Shown here: piece after piece, positions 1-5,160 of the stretch
Position numbering within the stretch: position 1 is the first letter of the stretch
Layout of the letters: each line of letters opens with the position of its first letter
DNA from: Fimbriimonadaceae bacterium
GTDB lineage: Bacteria > Armatimonadota > Fimbriimonadia > Fimbriimonadales > Fimbriimonadaceae
Reading direction: 5' to 3'
Assembly (NCBI GenBank): GCA_022402505.1
Contig: JAKRSE010000410.1
Location: 1 to 5,160 of the forward strand
Length of the DNA stretch: 5,160 nucleotides
Translations under genes and position numbers: made by a program
The notes under the pieces: generated by a model
What the model saw: the letters and a program-made list of their open reading frames with translations, nothing else
Database searches by the model: none
What the model was told of the DNA's origin: nothing

Positions 1-447
1 GTACATGCCGTTCAGGCGGAAGTTGTTCTTCAGGTTGATGAACCACTGGCTGTCGCCCGTGTCGCTCATCGGGGATTCCAGAGCCATTCCGACCGTGCCG
101 CGAGCGTGTACCAGGTTGTTGATCTCGAACCGGACCGGCTTGCCGGAGCCGCCGTCGCCGAGGCCCTTGGTGCCGCCGCTCTCGCCGGGGGCCGCCAGAG
201 CGCGCGCCGGAGTCCAACCCTTCGAAGCCGGATCGCCCGCCTGAAGCACGAAGTTCTCCACCCGCCGATGGATGATCTGACGGTCGTAGAAGCCCCGGCT
301 GACCAGATCCAGGACGTGTCGGCCGATCAGCGGAGCCTCGCCCAGGTCGAACTCCATCACGAAGCTGCCGCGCCCTTCCACCTGCCACTCCACCAGAGGG
401 CGGGGCGACGGTGAGGCGAGGCCGAGGGCCAGGGCGGCCGAGAGCAT
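1..447 (-). CDS. Cyclophilin-type peptidyl-prolyl cis-trans isomerase, C-terminus cut off by window edge
   Basis: Predicted to catalyse cis-trans isomerisation of Xaa-Pro bonds during protein folding. The 149 visible residues, read on the minus strand, carry the cyclophilin core in order: IIHRRVENFVLQAGDP (58-73), with R61 in the place of the catalytic Arg and F66 and Q69 at the usual active-site positions; HARGTVGMALESP (114-126); SQWFINL (133-139); and LNGMY at the edge, matching the family's LDGxxxxFG. Roughly the last 30-40 residues lie outside the window. An insertion rich in Gly (about 74-109) separates AGDP from GTVGMA. The N-terminus MLSAALALGLASPSP is short and hydrophobic. An in-frame GTG at 471 would add MPPGQNRP and make a better export signal, so a periplasmic protein is possible but the start is unsettled. 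The ATG lies 4 bp after the stop of the membrane-protein gene upstream, so the two are probably co-transcribed. Family assignment is firm; substrate and location are inference. Confidence 0.9.
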   Translation of the reverse strand, partial: MLSAALALGLASPSPRPLVEWQVEGRGSFVMEFDLGEAPLIGRHVLDLVSRGFYDRQIIHRRVENFVLQAGDPASKGWTPARALAAPGESGGTKGLGDGGSGKPVRFEINNLVHARGTVGMALESPMSDTGDSQWFINLKNNFRLNGMY

Positions 448-451
448 GGGC

Positions 452-859
452 CTATTCTGACCCGGCGGCACGGCCGAAAACCGGTCCGCCGTGCTTCACC
501 GCGAAGGACCAGAAGGCCGGCCACCAGATGAGATCATTGAAGATGATCGTCACGCCGAAGGCCCAGGGAAGCTGGCCCGTCGCCACCGCATAGAGGAACC
601 CGATCGGCCCGAACGTCTTGCCGAGCAGACCGATCCAGACAAACGCGCCGTACCGCTCGGGATCCAGGGCGATGTAGCGATAGCCGAGGGCGTAGACCAG
701 CACGATCATGCCGATGCACTGGAAGAGGGCCGGGTACCGGGGCGGCTCCACGCCTGCCCAGACGAACGGGGCCGTCGGCAGGGCGATGGCAAAGAGACCC
801 CAGACCAGGTTGTAGATGGAGGCGGCGTGGAACCAGCGCCGATAAGCGGTCATCGACAT
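452..859 (-). CDS. Four-helix integral membrane protein of unknown function
   Basis: A 135-residue, very hydrophobic protein with four probable membrane segments at about residues 12-34, 44-64, 71-94 and 98-121, joined by short loops, with a short basic N-terminus (YRRW). Recognisable patches are IYNLVWG (15-21), PPRYPALFQCIGMIV (39-53), LGKTFGPIGF (79-88) and NDLIWWPAFW (108-117). I recall this pattern from small conserved membrane proteins in several environmental phyla, some labelled alkyl hydroperoxide reductase in databases. Nothing here, such as a redox CxxC or peroxidatic Cys motif, supports that label; the single Cys is C48. The ATG at 859 is chosen because GGAG (865-868) sits 5 nt upstream; a second ATG at 853 is less well placed. 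The gene is divergent from the deacetylase-glycosidase gene and leads a likely two-gene unit with the cyclophilin. It is a real gene by family resemblance and topology; its function is unknown. Confidence 0.85.
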   Translation of the reverse strand: MSMTAYRRWFHAASIYNLVWGLFAIALPTAPFVWAGVEPPRYPALFQCIGMIVLVYALGYRYIALDPERYGAFVWIGLLGKTFGPIGFLYAVATGQLPWAFGVTIIFNDLIWWPAFWSFAVKHGGPVFGRAAGSE

Positions 860-864
860 CGCGT

Positions 865-868
865 CTCC
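865..868 (-). promoter_or_regulatory. Shine-Dalgarno GGAG for the membrane protein at 859
   Basis: On the minus strand the sequence reads GGAGACGCGATG, a GGAG core 5 nt before the ATG at 859. It favours 859 over the in-frame ATG at 853. Confidence 0.6.
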
Positions 869-882
869 GATCTACGAGTCGC

Positions 883-921
883 GATGCGCCAGGGCCCGCC
901 GGAGGTCCCCGCAGGCGCATC
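883..921. repeat. Inverted repeat in the divergent intergenic region
   Basis: GATGCGCC (883-890) and GGCGCATC (914-921) are perfect 8-bp inverted copies. Inside them GGGCCC (892-897) and GGTCCC (904-909) can pair with one mismatch, giving an imperfect two-part stem around a short GC-rich loop. It lies midway between the divergent start codons at 859 and 950, where an operator or a leader hairpin could act on either gene. The repeat is seen directly; any regulatory role is inference. Confidence 0.5.
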
Positions 922-932
922 TCCGAGCCGTC

Positions 933-938
933 TATAAA
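933..938 (+). promoter_or_regulatory. TATAAA, possible -10 element of the + strand gene set
   Basis: TATAAA is the only AT-rich hexamer in the 90-bp divergent region and resembles a sigma-70 -10 box. Transcription from it would start a few bases before the ATG at 950, leaving almost no leader. No good TTGACA-like -35 is seen about 17 bp upstream (around 910-916). The overlapping AAAGG (936-940), 9 nt before the ATG, may instead be the ribosome binding site, so the promoter reading is weak. Confidence 0.25.
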
Positions 939-949
939 GGTCAGAGCCC

Positions 950-2647
950 ATGTCTGGACGGTTCCACTTCCGCCCCCTGGTCCTTGCGGTCTTGTCGATC
1001 CTGGCGATGCTCGGCGTGGCCGGCTGCCTGCCGAATCCCTTCAAGCAGGGCGGGAGCGAGGCGGAGGCCAAGGCGCCGCCCGAAGACCCCTGGGCCCTGA
1101 AGGAATACTCGCTCCTCGCCCCGGGAATGGACGCCTTCGTGCTGATGTATCACGACGTCCTGCCGGAGCGGGATCAGAACAGCCTGTGGTGGGATGTCAC
1201 CACGCAGGAGCTCTACGCCCAGATCGAAAAGCTGGAGGCCTGGGGAGCCACCTTCGTCAGCATCGAAGAGATCTACCGGGCGATGGTGGACAACAAGCCG
1301 CTGCCGCCCCGAGCCGTGGCCCTGACATTCGACGACAGCTATCAAGGGTTCTATGACAACGCCTGGCCCCTGCTGAGGGACAAGAAGATCCCCAGCGCCG
1401 TCTTCGTCCACACCGCCTTCGTCGGGAGTCAGAGCGGCCGGCCGAAGATGAACTGGGACCGGCTCAAGGAGCTGTCCGAGTCCGGTCTGGTCACCATCGG
1501 CAGCCACACGGTCAACCACCCTGCCGAGCTGGGCAAGCTCACCGAGGCCGAGCAGATCAAGGAGCTGACCGAATCCAAGAAGCGGCTCGAAGACCGCCTC
1601 GGCATCGAAATCCGGAGCATCAGCTGGCCGAATGGGGAATACAGCCGACGCACGATCGAGCTGGCCCGAGAGGCTGGCTATCGGTTCGCTTTCGCCATGG
1701 ATTCCGGGCCGGCCTGGAAGTCGGAAAGCGTGATGGAGGTTCTGCGCTACAACCCGGTCAAGCTGGACGAGGCGATGGCGGCAGCGGAATCTCAGGAAGA
1801 CCGGCCTCTGGGAGGGGTCTTCGTGGAATGGTCCGACGCTCCGATCCGAAAGGAGATCCAACGGATCAATCGCGTTCCCTTGAGCATGGTCATCGGCGGG
1901 CGGCCCTCGACCGTCATCGTGGCGGGACGCGAGGCGGTCAGCGACGTGGTTGAAAACTTCGACGCCCAGGCCGGGATCAATGGCGGGTTCTTCCAGATGG
2001 CGGCGATCGCCAGCAACGACAACCGGATGATCGGCCCGAGCAAGACCTCGAACGTCGGCATGTGGTTCGCCGATCAGGACCTCGACCGGGTGGACAAGCT
2101 CGTCGGAAGGCCGATGGTCGCCTTCACCAAGAGCGGGCTCCTGCTCACCCCGTTCCGGGCCGCCTACAACCAGGAGGACGTGATCCGCAAGCAGCTCCCG
2201 GATGTCACGGATGTGTTCGTCGCCGGAGCCTGGCTGGTTCATCAGGGCCAGGCGCGGAGTCGCGAGCAGATCATGTCGGCCGCCACCTCGGATGCGATGG
2301 ACTTCCGCCGCCGGGCCGTCTTCGGCATCACGGAGGAAGGGATCCCGGTCCTCGTCGCCTGCACGGCCAGCTACGATTCGGCCCGACTGGCGGCGGCGCT
2401 CCAGATCGCCGGACTCCGTGAGGCGGTCCTGCTCGACAGCGGATTCTCAACCTCGCTGGTCCATGATGGCGAAATCCTGGCGAGCGGTCATGCCACCCCG
2501 GAGAAGCCCTCCCGGCCCGTTCCCCATGCCATCATTCTGAAAGGGACCTACGCGAATGCATCCGAGCTCGAAACCGGAATGGGCGGCAGCAGCGGCCAGG
2601 CGGAAGGCCGGGCTGGAGACGCCGCTCGTCGGTCGTCGGATCGGTGA
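950..2647 (+). CDS. Lipoprotein fusing a CE4 polysaccharide deacetylase to a NAGPA/DUF2233 phosphodiester glycosidase domain
   Basis: A 565-residue two-domain envelope protein. Residues 1-26 are a lipoprotein signal: basic start, hydrophobic core, lipobox VAGC with Cys26. Residues about 60-255 form a NodB/CE4 domain that removes N-acetyl groups from glycans: VLMYHDV (64-70), TFDDSY (126-131) with D128 and D129 as catalytic base and metal ligand, SHTVNHP (185-191) with metal-binding H186 and H190, and SWPNGEY (225-231) in the motif 3 position. MYHDV and SHTVNHP resemble the PgaB/IcaB branch. Residues about 285-532 match the NAGPA family: AGINGGFF (341-348), RRAVFGITEEG (454-464), LREAVLLDSGFSTSL (489-503) and the closing SRPVPHAIIL (521-530). 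The usual LDGGGS appears as LDSGFS. The last 30 or so residues (Gly/Ser/Arg-rich) lie in the overlap with the next gene and look non-conserved. The ATG at 950 has AAAGG 9 nt upstream and gives a complete signal peptide. Domain calls are firm; the glycan substrate is unknown. Confidence 0.92.
   Translation: MSGRFHFRPLVLAVLSILAMLGVAGCLPNPFKQGGSEAEAKAPPEDPWALKEYSLLAPGMDAFVLMYHDVLPERDQNSLWWDVTTQELYAQIEKLEAWGATFVSIEEIYRAMVDNKPLPPRAVALTFDDSYQGFYDNAWPLLRDKKIPSAVFVHTAFVGSQSGRPKMNWDRLKELSESGLVTIGSHTVNHPAELGKLTEAEQIKELTESKKRLEDRLGIEIRSISWPNGEYSRRTIELAREAGYRFAFAMDSGPAWKSESVMEVLRYNPVKLDEAMAAAESQEDRPLGGVFVEWSDAPIRKEIQRINRVPLSMVIGGRPSTVIVAGREAVSDVVENFDAQAGINGGFFQMAAIASNDNRMIGPSKTSNVGMWFADQDLDRVDKLVGRPMVAFTKSGLLLTPFRAAYNQEDVIRKQLPDVTDVFVAGAWLVHQGQARSREQIMSAATSDAMDFRRRAVFGITEEGIPVLVACTASYDSARLAAALQIAGLREAVLLDSGFSTSLVHDGEILASGHATPEKPSRPVPHAIILKGTYANASELETGMGGSSGQAEGRAGDAARRSSDR
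2541..2546 (+). promoter_or_regulatory. AAGGGA, candidate Shine-Dalgarno inside the upstream gene for the start at 2556
   Basis: AAGGGA lies 9 nt before the ATG at 2556, within the coding sequence of the deacetylase-glycosidase. It supports initiation at 2556 and the 92-bp overlap over the downstream in-frame ATG at 2691, although the spacing is somewhat long. Confidence 0.35.
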
Positions 2648-3176
2648 GACCGCGCTCCTTTTCGCCCCGCCTGCCTGGTACGAAGCGTTGATGGCGGCCT
2701 GCCTGTTCGGCGGGCCTCTCCTCTTCGTGGCGCGATGGACGGGCCTGCCTCTGCCGCCGGTTCTGGCTCATGCCTGGCTGGGCTGGGCTCTGTTGGGCGC
2801 CGGCATCTGGGCCCTGCTCTCCAGCGAACGCCTGGTGGTCAACCTCCGGCAGAAGTCATGGACCCGCCAGGAGGGAAGCCTGGCGGCGGTCCGGGTCACC
2901 AAGGGCCCCTTGGATGAGCTGGACGCCCTGGTCGTCACAGTTCGGCCGAACCCGTCCGGCGGAGGCGTGATCTACGACCTCGTCCTCCACTGGAAGCTGG
3001 CCCGCCGCCCGCCTCTCCCCCTGGAACGGATGCCTCTGCGGCTGCCGGGAGGAATGCCGACCCAGGCCGGAGCCGGCCCTTTGGTGGCCAAGGCAGCCGA
3101 CTATGGCGCTTGGATGGGCCTGCCCGTCTATGACAACACCCAGGCCTTTTCCGGCTCCCCCGTGCCCTGGGTCTGA
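2556..3176 (+). CDS. Two-helix membrane protein with a soluble C-terminal domain, function unknown
   Basis: A 206-residue protein. Residues 1-40 are polar and Arg-rich (ARRKAGLE, GRRIGE). Two probable membrane helices follow at about 44-60 and 67-88, tightly linked by a Pro-rich turn. The rest (91-206) looks like a mostly beta soluble domain: ERLVVNLRQKSWTRQEGS, then DALVVTVRP, then VIYDLVLHWK, and near the end GAWMGLPVYDNT. This strand-rich arrangement after a helical hairpin recalls small membrane proteins carrying PH-like domains, but I do not recognise a named family. The start is uncertain: ATG 2556 overlaps the previous gene by 92 bp and has AAGGGA upstream, while ATG 2691 would remove the polar N-terminus and start at the first helix. 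Third-position G/C bias is already high from 2556, favouring the long form. It ends 27 bp before the FAD oxidoreductase gene, consistent with an operon. It is very likely a real gene; its role is unknown. Confidence 0.75.
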   Translation: MHPSSKPEWAAAAARRKAGLETPLVGRRIGETALLFAPPAWYEALMAACLFGGPLLFVARWTGLPLPPVLAHAWLGWALLGAGIWALLSSERLVVNLRQKSWTRQEGSLAAVRVTKGPLDELDALVVTVRPNPSGGGVIYDLVLHWKLARRPPLPLERMPLRLPGGMPTQAGAGPLVAKAADYGAWMGLPVYDNTQAFSGSPVPWV

Positions 3177-3203
3177 CCCGGTGCGTAGACAGCGAAGGAA
3201 TCC

Positions 3204-4625
3204 ATGAGCCGCAGTCTCGTCGTGATCGGAGCCGGACAGGGGGGGCTGAGCGCCGCCGTCCACGCCGCCCTGGCCGGGTGGAAGGTGAAGGTTTTGGAGC
3301 GAAGCGATCGGCCGGGCGGAAAGGCGGCGGGCCTGGAGGTCGAGGGATTCAGGCTCGACCCGGGCCCCTCGATCATCATCATGCCCGAGGTCTATCAAGA
3401 GGTCTTCCGCCGCGCCGGCCGGAACCCGGACGACTTCCTTCGGTTCAAGCGGCTCGACCCCTTCACGCGGGTGATTCTGGAGGGAGGGGAGCCCCTGGAC
3501 CTGCCCGCCGACCCCGAAGGATGCCTGGACGTCCTGAGCAGAGCCGCCCCCCAGGATGCGGCCGGTCTCCGAACCATCCTGGAGAAGCTCGACCGAATCG
3601 CGCCCGGCATCGAGAAGGCGGTCTTCGGGGCGCCGATCGAAAAGGTCTGGCAGCTGGCCGATCCGCGCCTGATGCGGGTCGGGATGGAGTTCGACGTGCG
3701 CAAGACCTACCGCGAGCTGGTCGATGGCTTCTTCAAGTCCGACCTGATGCGGGCCTTCTTCTACGGCTTCCCCAGCTACAACGGCCAGACCTATGATTCG
3801 AAGGCGGCCGGGGCCCTGATGATCCCCTATCTGATGATCCGGCGCGGCGTCTGGGAGGTCGAGGGAGGGGTCGCCGCCATCCCCGCCGCCTTCGCCAAGC
3901 TGGCCGAGGAGCTGGGCGTCGAGTTCGAGTACGGCGTGGATATCGTCGGGAGGGAAGAGGATGAGAGGCGGCTGACGGCCGTCCTGGACCAAGCCGGGCG
4001 GAGACACGAGGCCGACGCCTTCATCGCCAATGCCGACCGGCACAGCTTCGGCAGGCTGCTTGGCCGCCCCGAACCCCGCAAGCCGAGCTTCAGCTACTTC
4101 ACCCTCCACTGGGGAATCCGCAAGCCCCTGCCCCAGCTCTCCCACCACACCCTGCTCATCCCGACGGGTTGGGAGCCGGGCTTTGTCGAGCTCTACCGAG
4201 ACCGCCGGCCGCCCACCGACCCGATCATCTACCTGAATTCGACCCCGGCGCCGGAAGGATGCAGCTGCCTCTTCGCGGTGGTCACCGTGCCTGGAATCGA
4301 GGACCATCTCGACTGGAAATCCGAGGAGACCCGGTTGCGGGAGAAGGTGAGGGAGAGCCTGAATCGGTTCGGCATCGCCTGGGCTCCGGAAGAGCAGGTC
4401 TTCGAGCGGGTCCAGTCCCCGACCTACTTCCAGGCGGCGCATCGGTCATGGCGCGGCTGCCTCTACGGTGCGGACGAATCCGAGCGTCTGTGGGGCATGC
4501 TCCCGCTTCGCCCGAAGGATGACCGCTTCCGAAACCTCGCCTACTCCGGCGGCACGGTTCAGCCTGGAGCCGGCCTGCCGATGGTCACCCTGAGCGGACG
4601 ATTCGCGGTGGATTCCCTTGGCTGA
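3204..4625 (+). CDS. CrtI/phytoene-desaturase-family FAD-dependent oxidoreductase
   Basis: A 473-residue flavoprotein. The N-terminal Rossmann fold is clear: VVIGAGQGGLSAA (6-18) with Gly9, Gly11 and Gly14, and acidic E32 closing the ADP-ribose site, followed by RPGGKA (36-41). Then come FRLDPGPSI, the family's substrate-side beta strand, and a long middle region with SYNGQTYDSKAAGALMIPY. GVWEVEGGVAAIPAAFAKLA is the usual choose-the-best-template segment of this family, and AFIANAD is the second FAD-proximal strand. RGCLYGADE and the C-terminal NLAYSGGTVQPGAGLPMVTLSGR (444-466) form the CrtI-type FAD-binding end. Family members desaturate, isomerise or saturate carotenoids or other isoprenoid lipids, usually at the membrane. 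The length is close to the normal 490-510. AAGGAA (3195-3200) precedes the ATG by 3 nt, a rather tight spacing. No phytoene synthase, cyclase or ketolase is nearby, so a crt symbol is withheld. Family confidence is high; the reaction is unassigned. Confidence 0.92.
   Translation: MSRSLVVIGAGQGGLSAAVHAALAGWKVKVLERSDRPGGKAAGLEVEGFRLDPGPSIIIMPEVYQEVFRRAGRNPDDFLRFKRLDPFTRVILEGGEPLDLPADPEGCLDVLSRAAPQDAAGLRTILEKLDRIAPGIEKAVFGAPIEKVWQLADPRLMRVGMEFDVRKTYRELVDGFFKSDLMRAFFYGFPSYNGQTYDSKAAGALMIPYLMIRRGVWEVEGGVAAIPAAFAKLAEELGVEFEYGVDIVGREEDERRLTAVLDQAGRRHEADAFIANADRHSFGRLLGRPEPRKPSFSYFTLHWGIRKPLPQLSHHTLLIPTGWEPGFVELYRDRRPPTDPIIYLNSTPAPEGCSCLFAVVTVPGIEDHLDWKSEETRLREKVRESLNRFGIAWAPEEQVFERVQSPTYFQAAHRSWRGCLYGADESERLWGMLPLRPKDDRFRNLAYSGGTVQPGAGLPMVTLSGRFAVDSLG
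4607..4612 (+). promoter_or_regulatory. GGTGGA, candidate Shine-Dalgarno for the TTG start at 4618
   Basis: GGTGGA ends 5 nt before the TTG at 4618, inside the last codons of the FAD oxidoreductase. It supports the TTG and the 8-bp overlap; an in-frame GTG at 4636 is the alternative start. Confidence 0.4.
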
Positions 4626-5061
4626 GATCGTTCTGGTGCCTCTGGCCCTCTCCTCGGCCTGGATGTCGGCGGTTGGCTGGTATGTCCAGCTCGTCCACTA
4701 CCCGACCTTTCGTCTGGTGCCGGCGGAGAAGTTCGCCGAGTTTCACGCCTTCCATTCCAACCTGACCGGGCTGCTCGTCGGGCCGCCGATCATCGTCCAG
4801 GTCCTGGCCACCTTCGGCTTGACACTGGCCCGAGACCGGGTGCCCCTCTGGATGGTCGTGGCGTCATTCGTGCTGCTGGCCGCCTCGGTCGGGTGGACGG
4901 CCGTCGTCAGCGGACCGATGCACCTGCGGATCTCCGCCGAGGGGCCGCTCCCCCAGCTGGTCGACCGGCTGATCGCGGGCTGCTGGGTTCGAAACATCGC
5001 CTGGACCGCCCAGACCATCCTCGCCGCCTGGGCCCTCCTCGCGGCCCGATCGGCGACCTGA
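4618..5061 (+). CDS. Four-helix membrane protein of unknown function
   Basis: A 147-residue hydrophobic protein with probable membrane segments at about 4-25, 50-70, 75-98 and 126-143. Distinct patches are WYVQLVHYPTF (21-31), FHAFHSNLTGLLVGPPIIV (42-60), VVSGPMHLRIS (96-106) and CWVRNIAWTAQT (122-133). I recall this pattern (VHYP, YH/FHxxH, PxH, NWxRTxxW) from a widespread family of uncharacterised small membrane proteins, loosely like DUF1772-type four-helix proteins. I cannot name a function. H27, H43, H46 and H102 sit near helix ends and could bind metal or haem, but that is speculation. The start is TTG 4618, overlapping the upstream stop by 8 bp with GGTGGA in front; GTG 4636 would lose only six residues. 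Overlap with the FAD oxidoreductase gene implies translational coupling and possibly a shared pathway. It ends at 5061, 31 bp before the next likely start. Confidence 0.85.
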   Translation: MAEIVLVPLALSSAWMSAVGWYVQLVHYPTFRLVPAEKFAEFHAFHSNLTGLLVGPPIIVQVLATFGLTLARDRVPLWMVVASFVLLAASVGWTAVVSGPMHLRISAEGPLPQLVDRLIAGCWVRNIAWTAQTILAAWALLAARSAT

Positions 5062-5092
5062 GCCCCGTCCCCGTGCCAAACTCGGGGGCAGA

Positions 5093-5160
5093 TTGGAAAC
5101 GACCCCCTATGACCAGGCGATGGCGGCGACGCGGGAGGTTCTTCGGGACAGCATCGGCCA
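5093..5160 (+). CDS. Start of an unidentified gene, cut off by the right edge
   Basis: Only 22 codons are visible. The frame beginning at TTG 5093 reads LETTPYDQAMAATREVLRDS and then IG; the first residue would be Met at initiation. The codons follow the high G/C third-position habit of the window and the peptide looks like a normal amphipathic N-terminal helix. A G-run at 5084-5088 lies 4 nt upstream and could serve as Shine-Dalgarno. A competing ATG at 5109 in another frame gives an Arg-rich peptide (MTRRWRRRGRFFG) with unlikely codons, so I prefer 5093; the in-frame ATG at 5120 is another option. It follows the four-helix membrane gene on the same strand and may belong to the same operon. 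No family can be assigned from so little sequence. Confidence 0.45.
   Translation, partial: METTPYDQAMAATREVLRDSIG

Larger units (their letters stand above)
861..926 (+). repeat. Near-identical 10-bp direct repeat flanking the inverted repeat
   Basis: GCGTCTCCGA (861-870) recurs as GCATCTCCGA (917-926), matching at 9 of 10 positions with starts 56 bp apart. The left copy contains the complement of the Shine-Dalgarno of the leftward gene; the right copy overlaps the right arm of the inverted repeat. It could be a paired protein-binding site or chance in GC-rich sequence. Confidence 0.3.

Noticed and set aside
106..414. Open frame on the + strand opposite the cyclophilin
   Set aside because: The minus strand encodes a clear cyclophilin core with catalytic Arg; the + strand peptide has no family pattern.
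491..937. 148-codon + strand open frame opposite the small membrane protein and into the divergent region
   Set aside because: Its peptide is rich in Asp/Glu/Arg/Pro with no motif, whereas the minus strand gives a well-formed four-helix protein with a good ribosome binding site.
941..2242. 433-codon open frame on the minus strand opposite the deacetylase-glycosidase
   Set aside because: The opposite strand shows complete CE4 and NAGPA motifs; this frame yields an Asp/Gly/Arg/Leu-rich peptide with no recognisable motif, typical of antisense frames in GC-rich genes.
3166..3180. GGGTC-T-GACCC palindrome at the end of the two-helix membrane protein gene
   Set aside because: It has a one-base centre and so cannot form a useful hairpin, and it lies across a stop codon in GC-rich sequence where such short palindromes arise by chance.
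2856..4442. 528-codon open frame on the minus strand opposite the FAD oxidoreductase
   Set aside because: It is long but has low-complexity composition and lies antisense to a clear CrtI-family gene; it also spans the gene boundary at 3177-3203 with no change in character.
5062..5089. Possible terminator hairpin after the four-helix membrane gene (CCCCG 5069-5073 with CGGGG 5083-5087, or GCCCC 5062-5066 with GGGGC 5085-5089)
   Set aside because: The stems are only 5 bp, mutually exclusive and not followed by a T-run; the G-run more likely serves as the next gene's ribosome binding site.
1..5160. CRISPR arrays, tRNA or rRNA genes, insertion-sequence ends, attachment sites
   Set aside because: No regularly spaced repeats, cloverleaf-like segments, transposase motifs or terminal inverted repeats were found on reading; coding genes occupy nearly the whole window.

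Overview
The window comes from a GC-rich bacterial chromosome (about two thirds G+C by eye, with strong G/C preference at third codon positions). A lipobox-bearing secreted protein and a possible short export signal on a cyclophilin fit a bacterium with an outer membrane. The cyclophilin's style (a Gly-rich insertion, then TGDSQWFINL) and the small four-helix membrane proteins loosely recall Armatimonadota (Fimbriimonas-like) or Planctomycetes-type genomes. This placement is from memory and weak. There are no mobile elements, RNA genes or CRISPR arrays, so this looks like ordinary chromosomal sequence.

Layout. Two genes run leftwards from a 90-bp divergent intergenic region (860-949): a four-helix membrane protein of unknown function (859 to 452), then, 4 bp downstream, a cyclophilin-type peptidyl-prolyl isomerase (447 to the left edge, C-terminus cut off). 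Rightwards from the same region runs a compact set of genes on the + strand: a lipoprotein fusing a CE4 polysaccharide deacetylase to a NAGPA/DUF2233-type phosphodiester glycosidase (950-2647); a two-helix membrane protein whose start overlaps it by 92 bp (2556-3176); a CrtI/phytoene-desaturase-family FAD oxidoreductase (3204-4625); a four-helix membrane protein starting at TTG and overlapping it by 8 bp (4618-5061); and the first codons of a further gene (from 5093). The tight spacing suggests one transcript.

How they may work together. The lipoprotein probably trims an envelope or extracellular glycan: one domain removes N-acetyl groups and the other is predicted to cut a sugar-phosphodiester or related glycosidic bond. 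The oxidoreductase probably desaturates, isomerises or saturates an isoprenoid or other lipid, with the membrane proteins as possible partners. No phytoene synthase, lycopene cyclase or other carotenoid gene is present, so the substrate cannot be named. The most interesting items are the deacetylase-glycosidase fusion with its altered DSG motif, the oxidoreductase grouped with uncharacterised membrane proteins, and a 39-bp inverted repeat plus direct repeat between the divergent genes.
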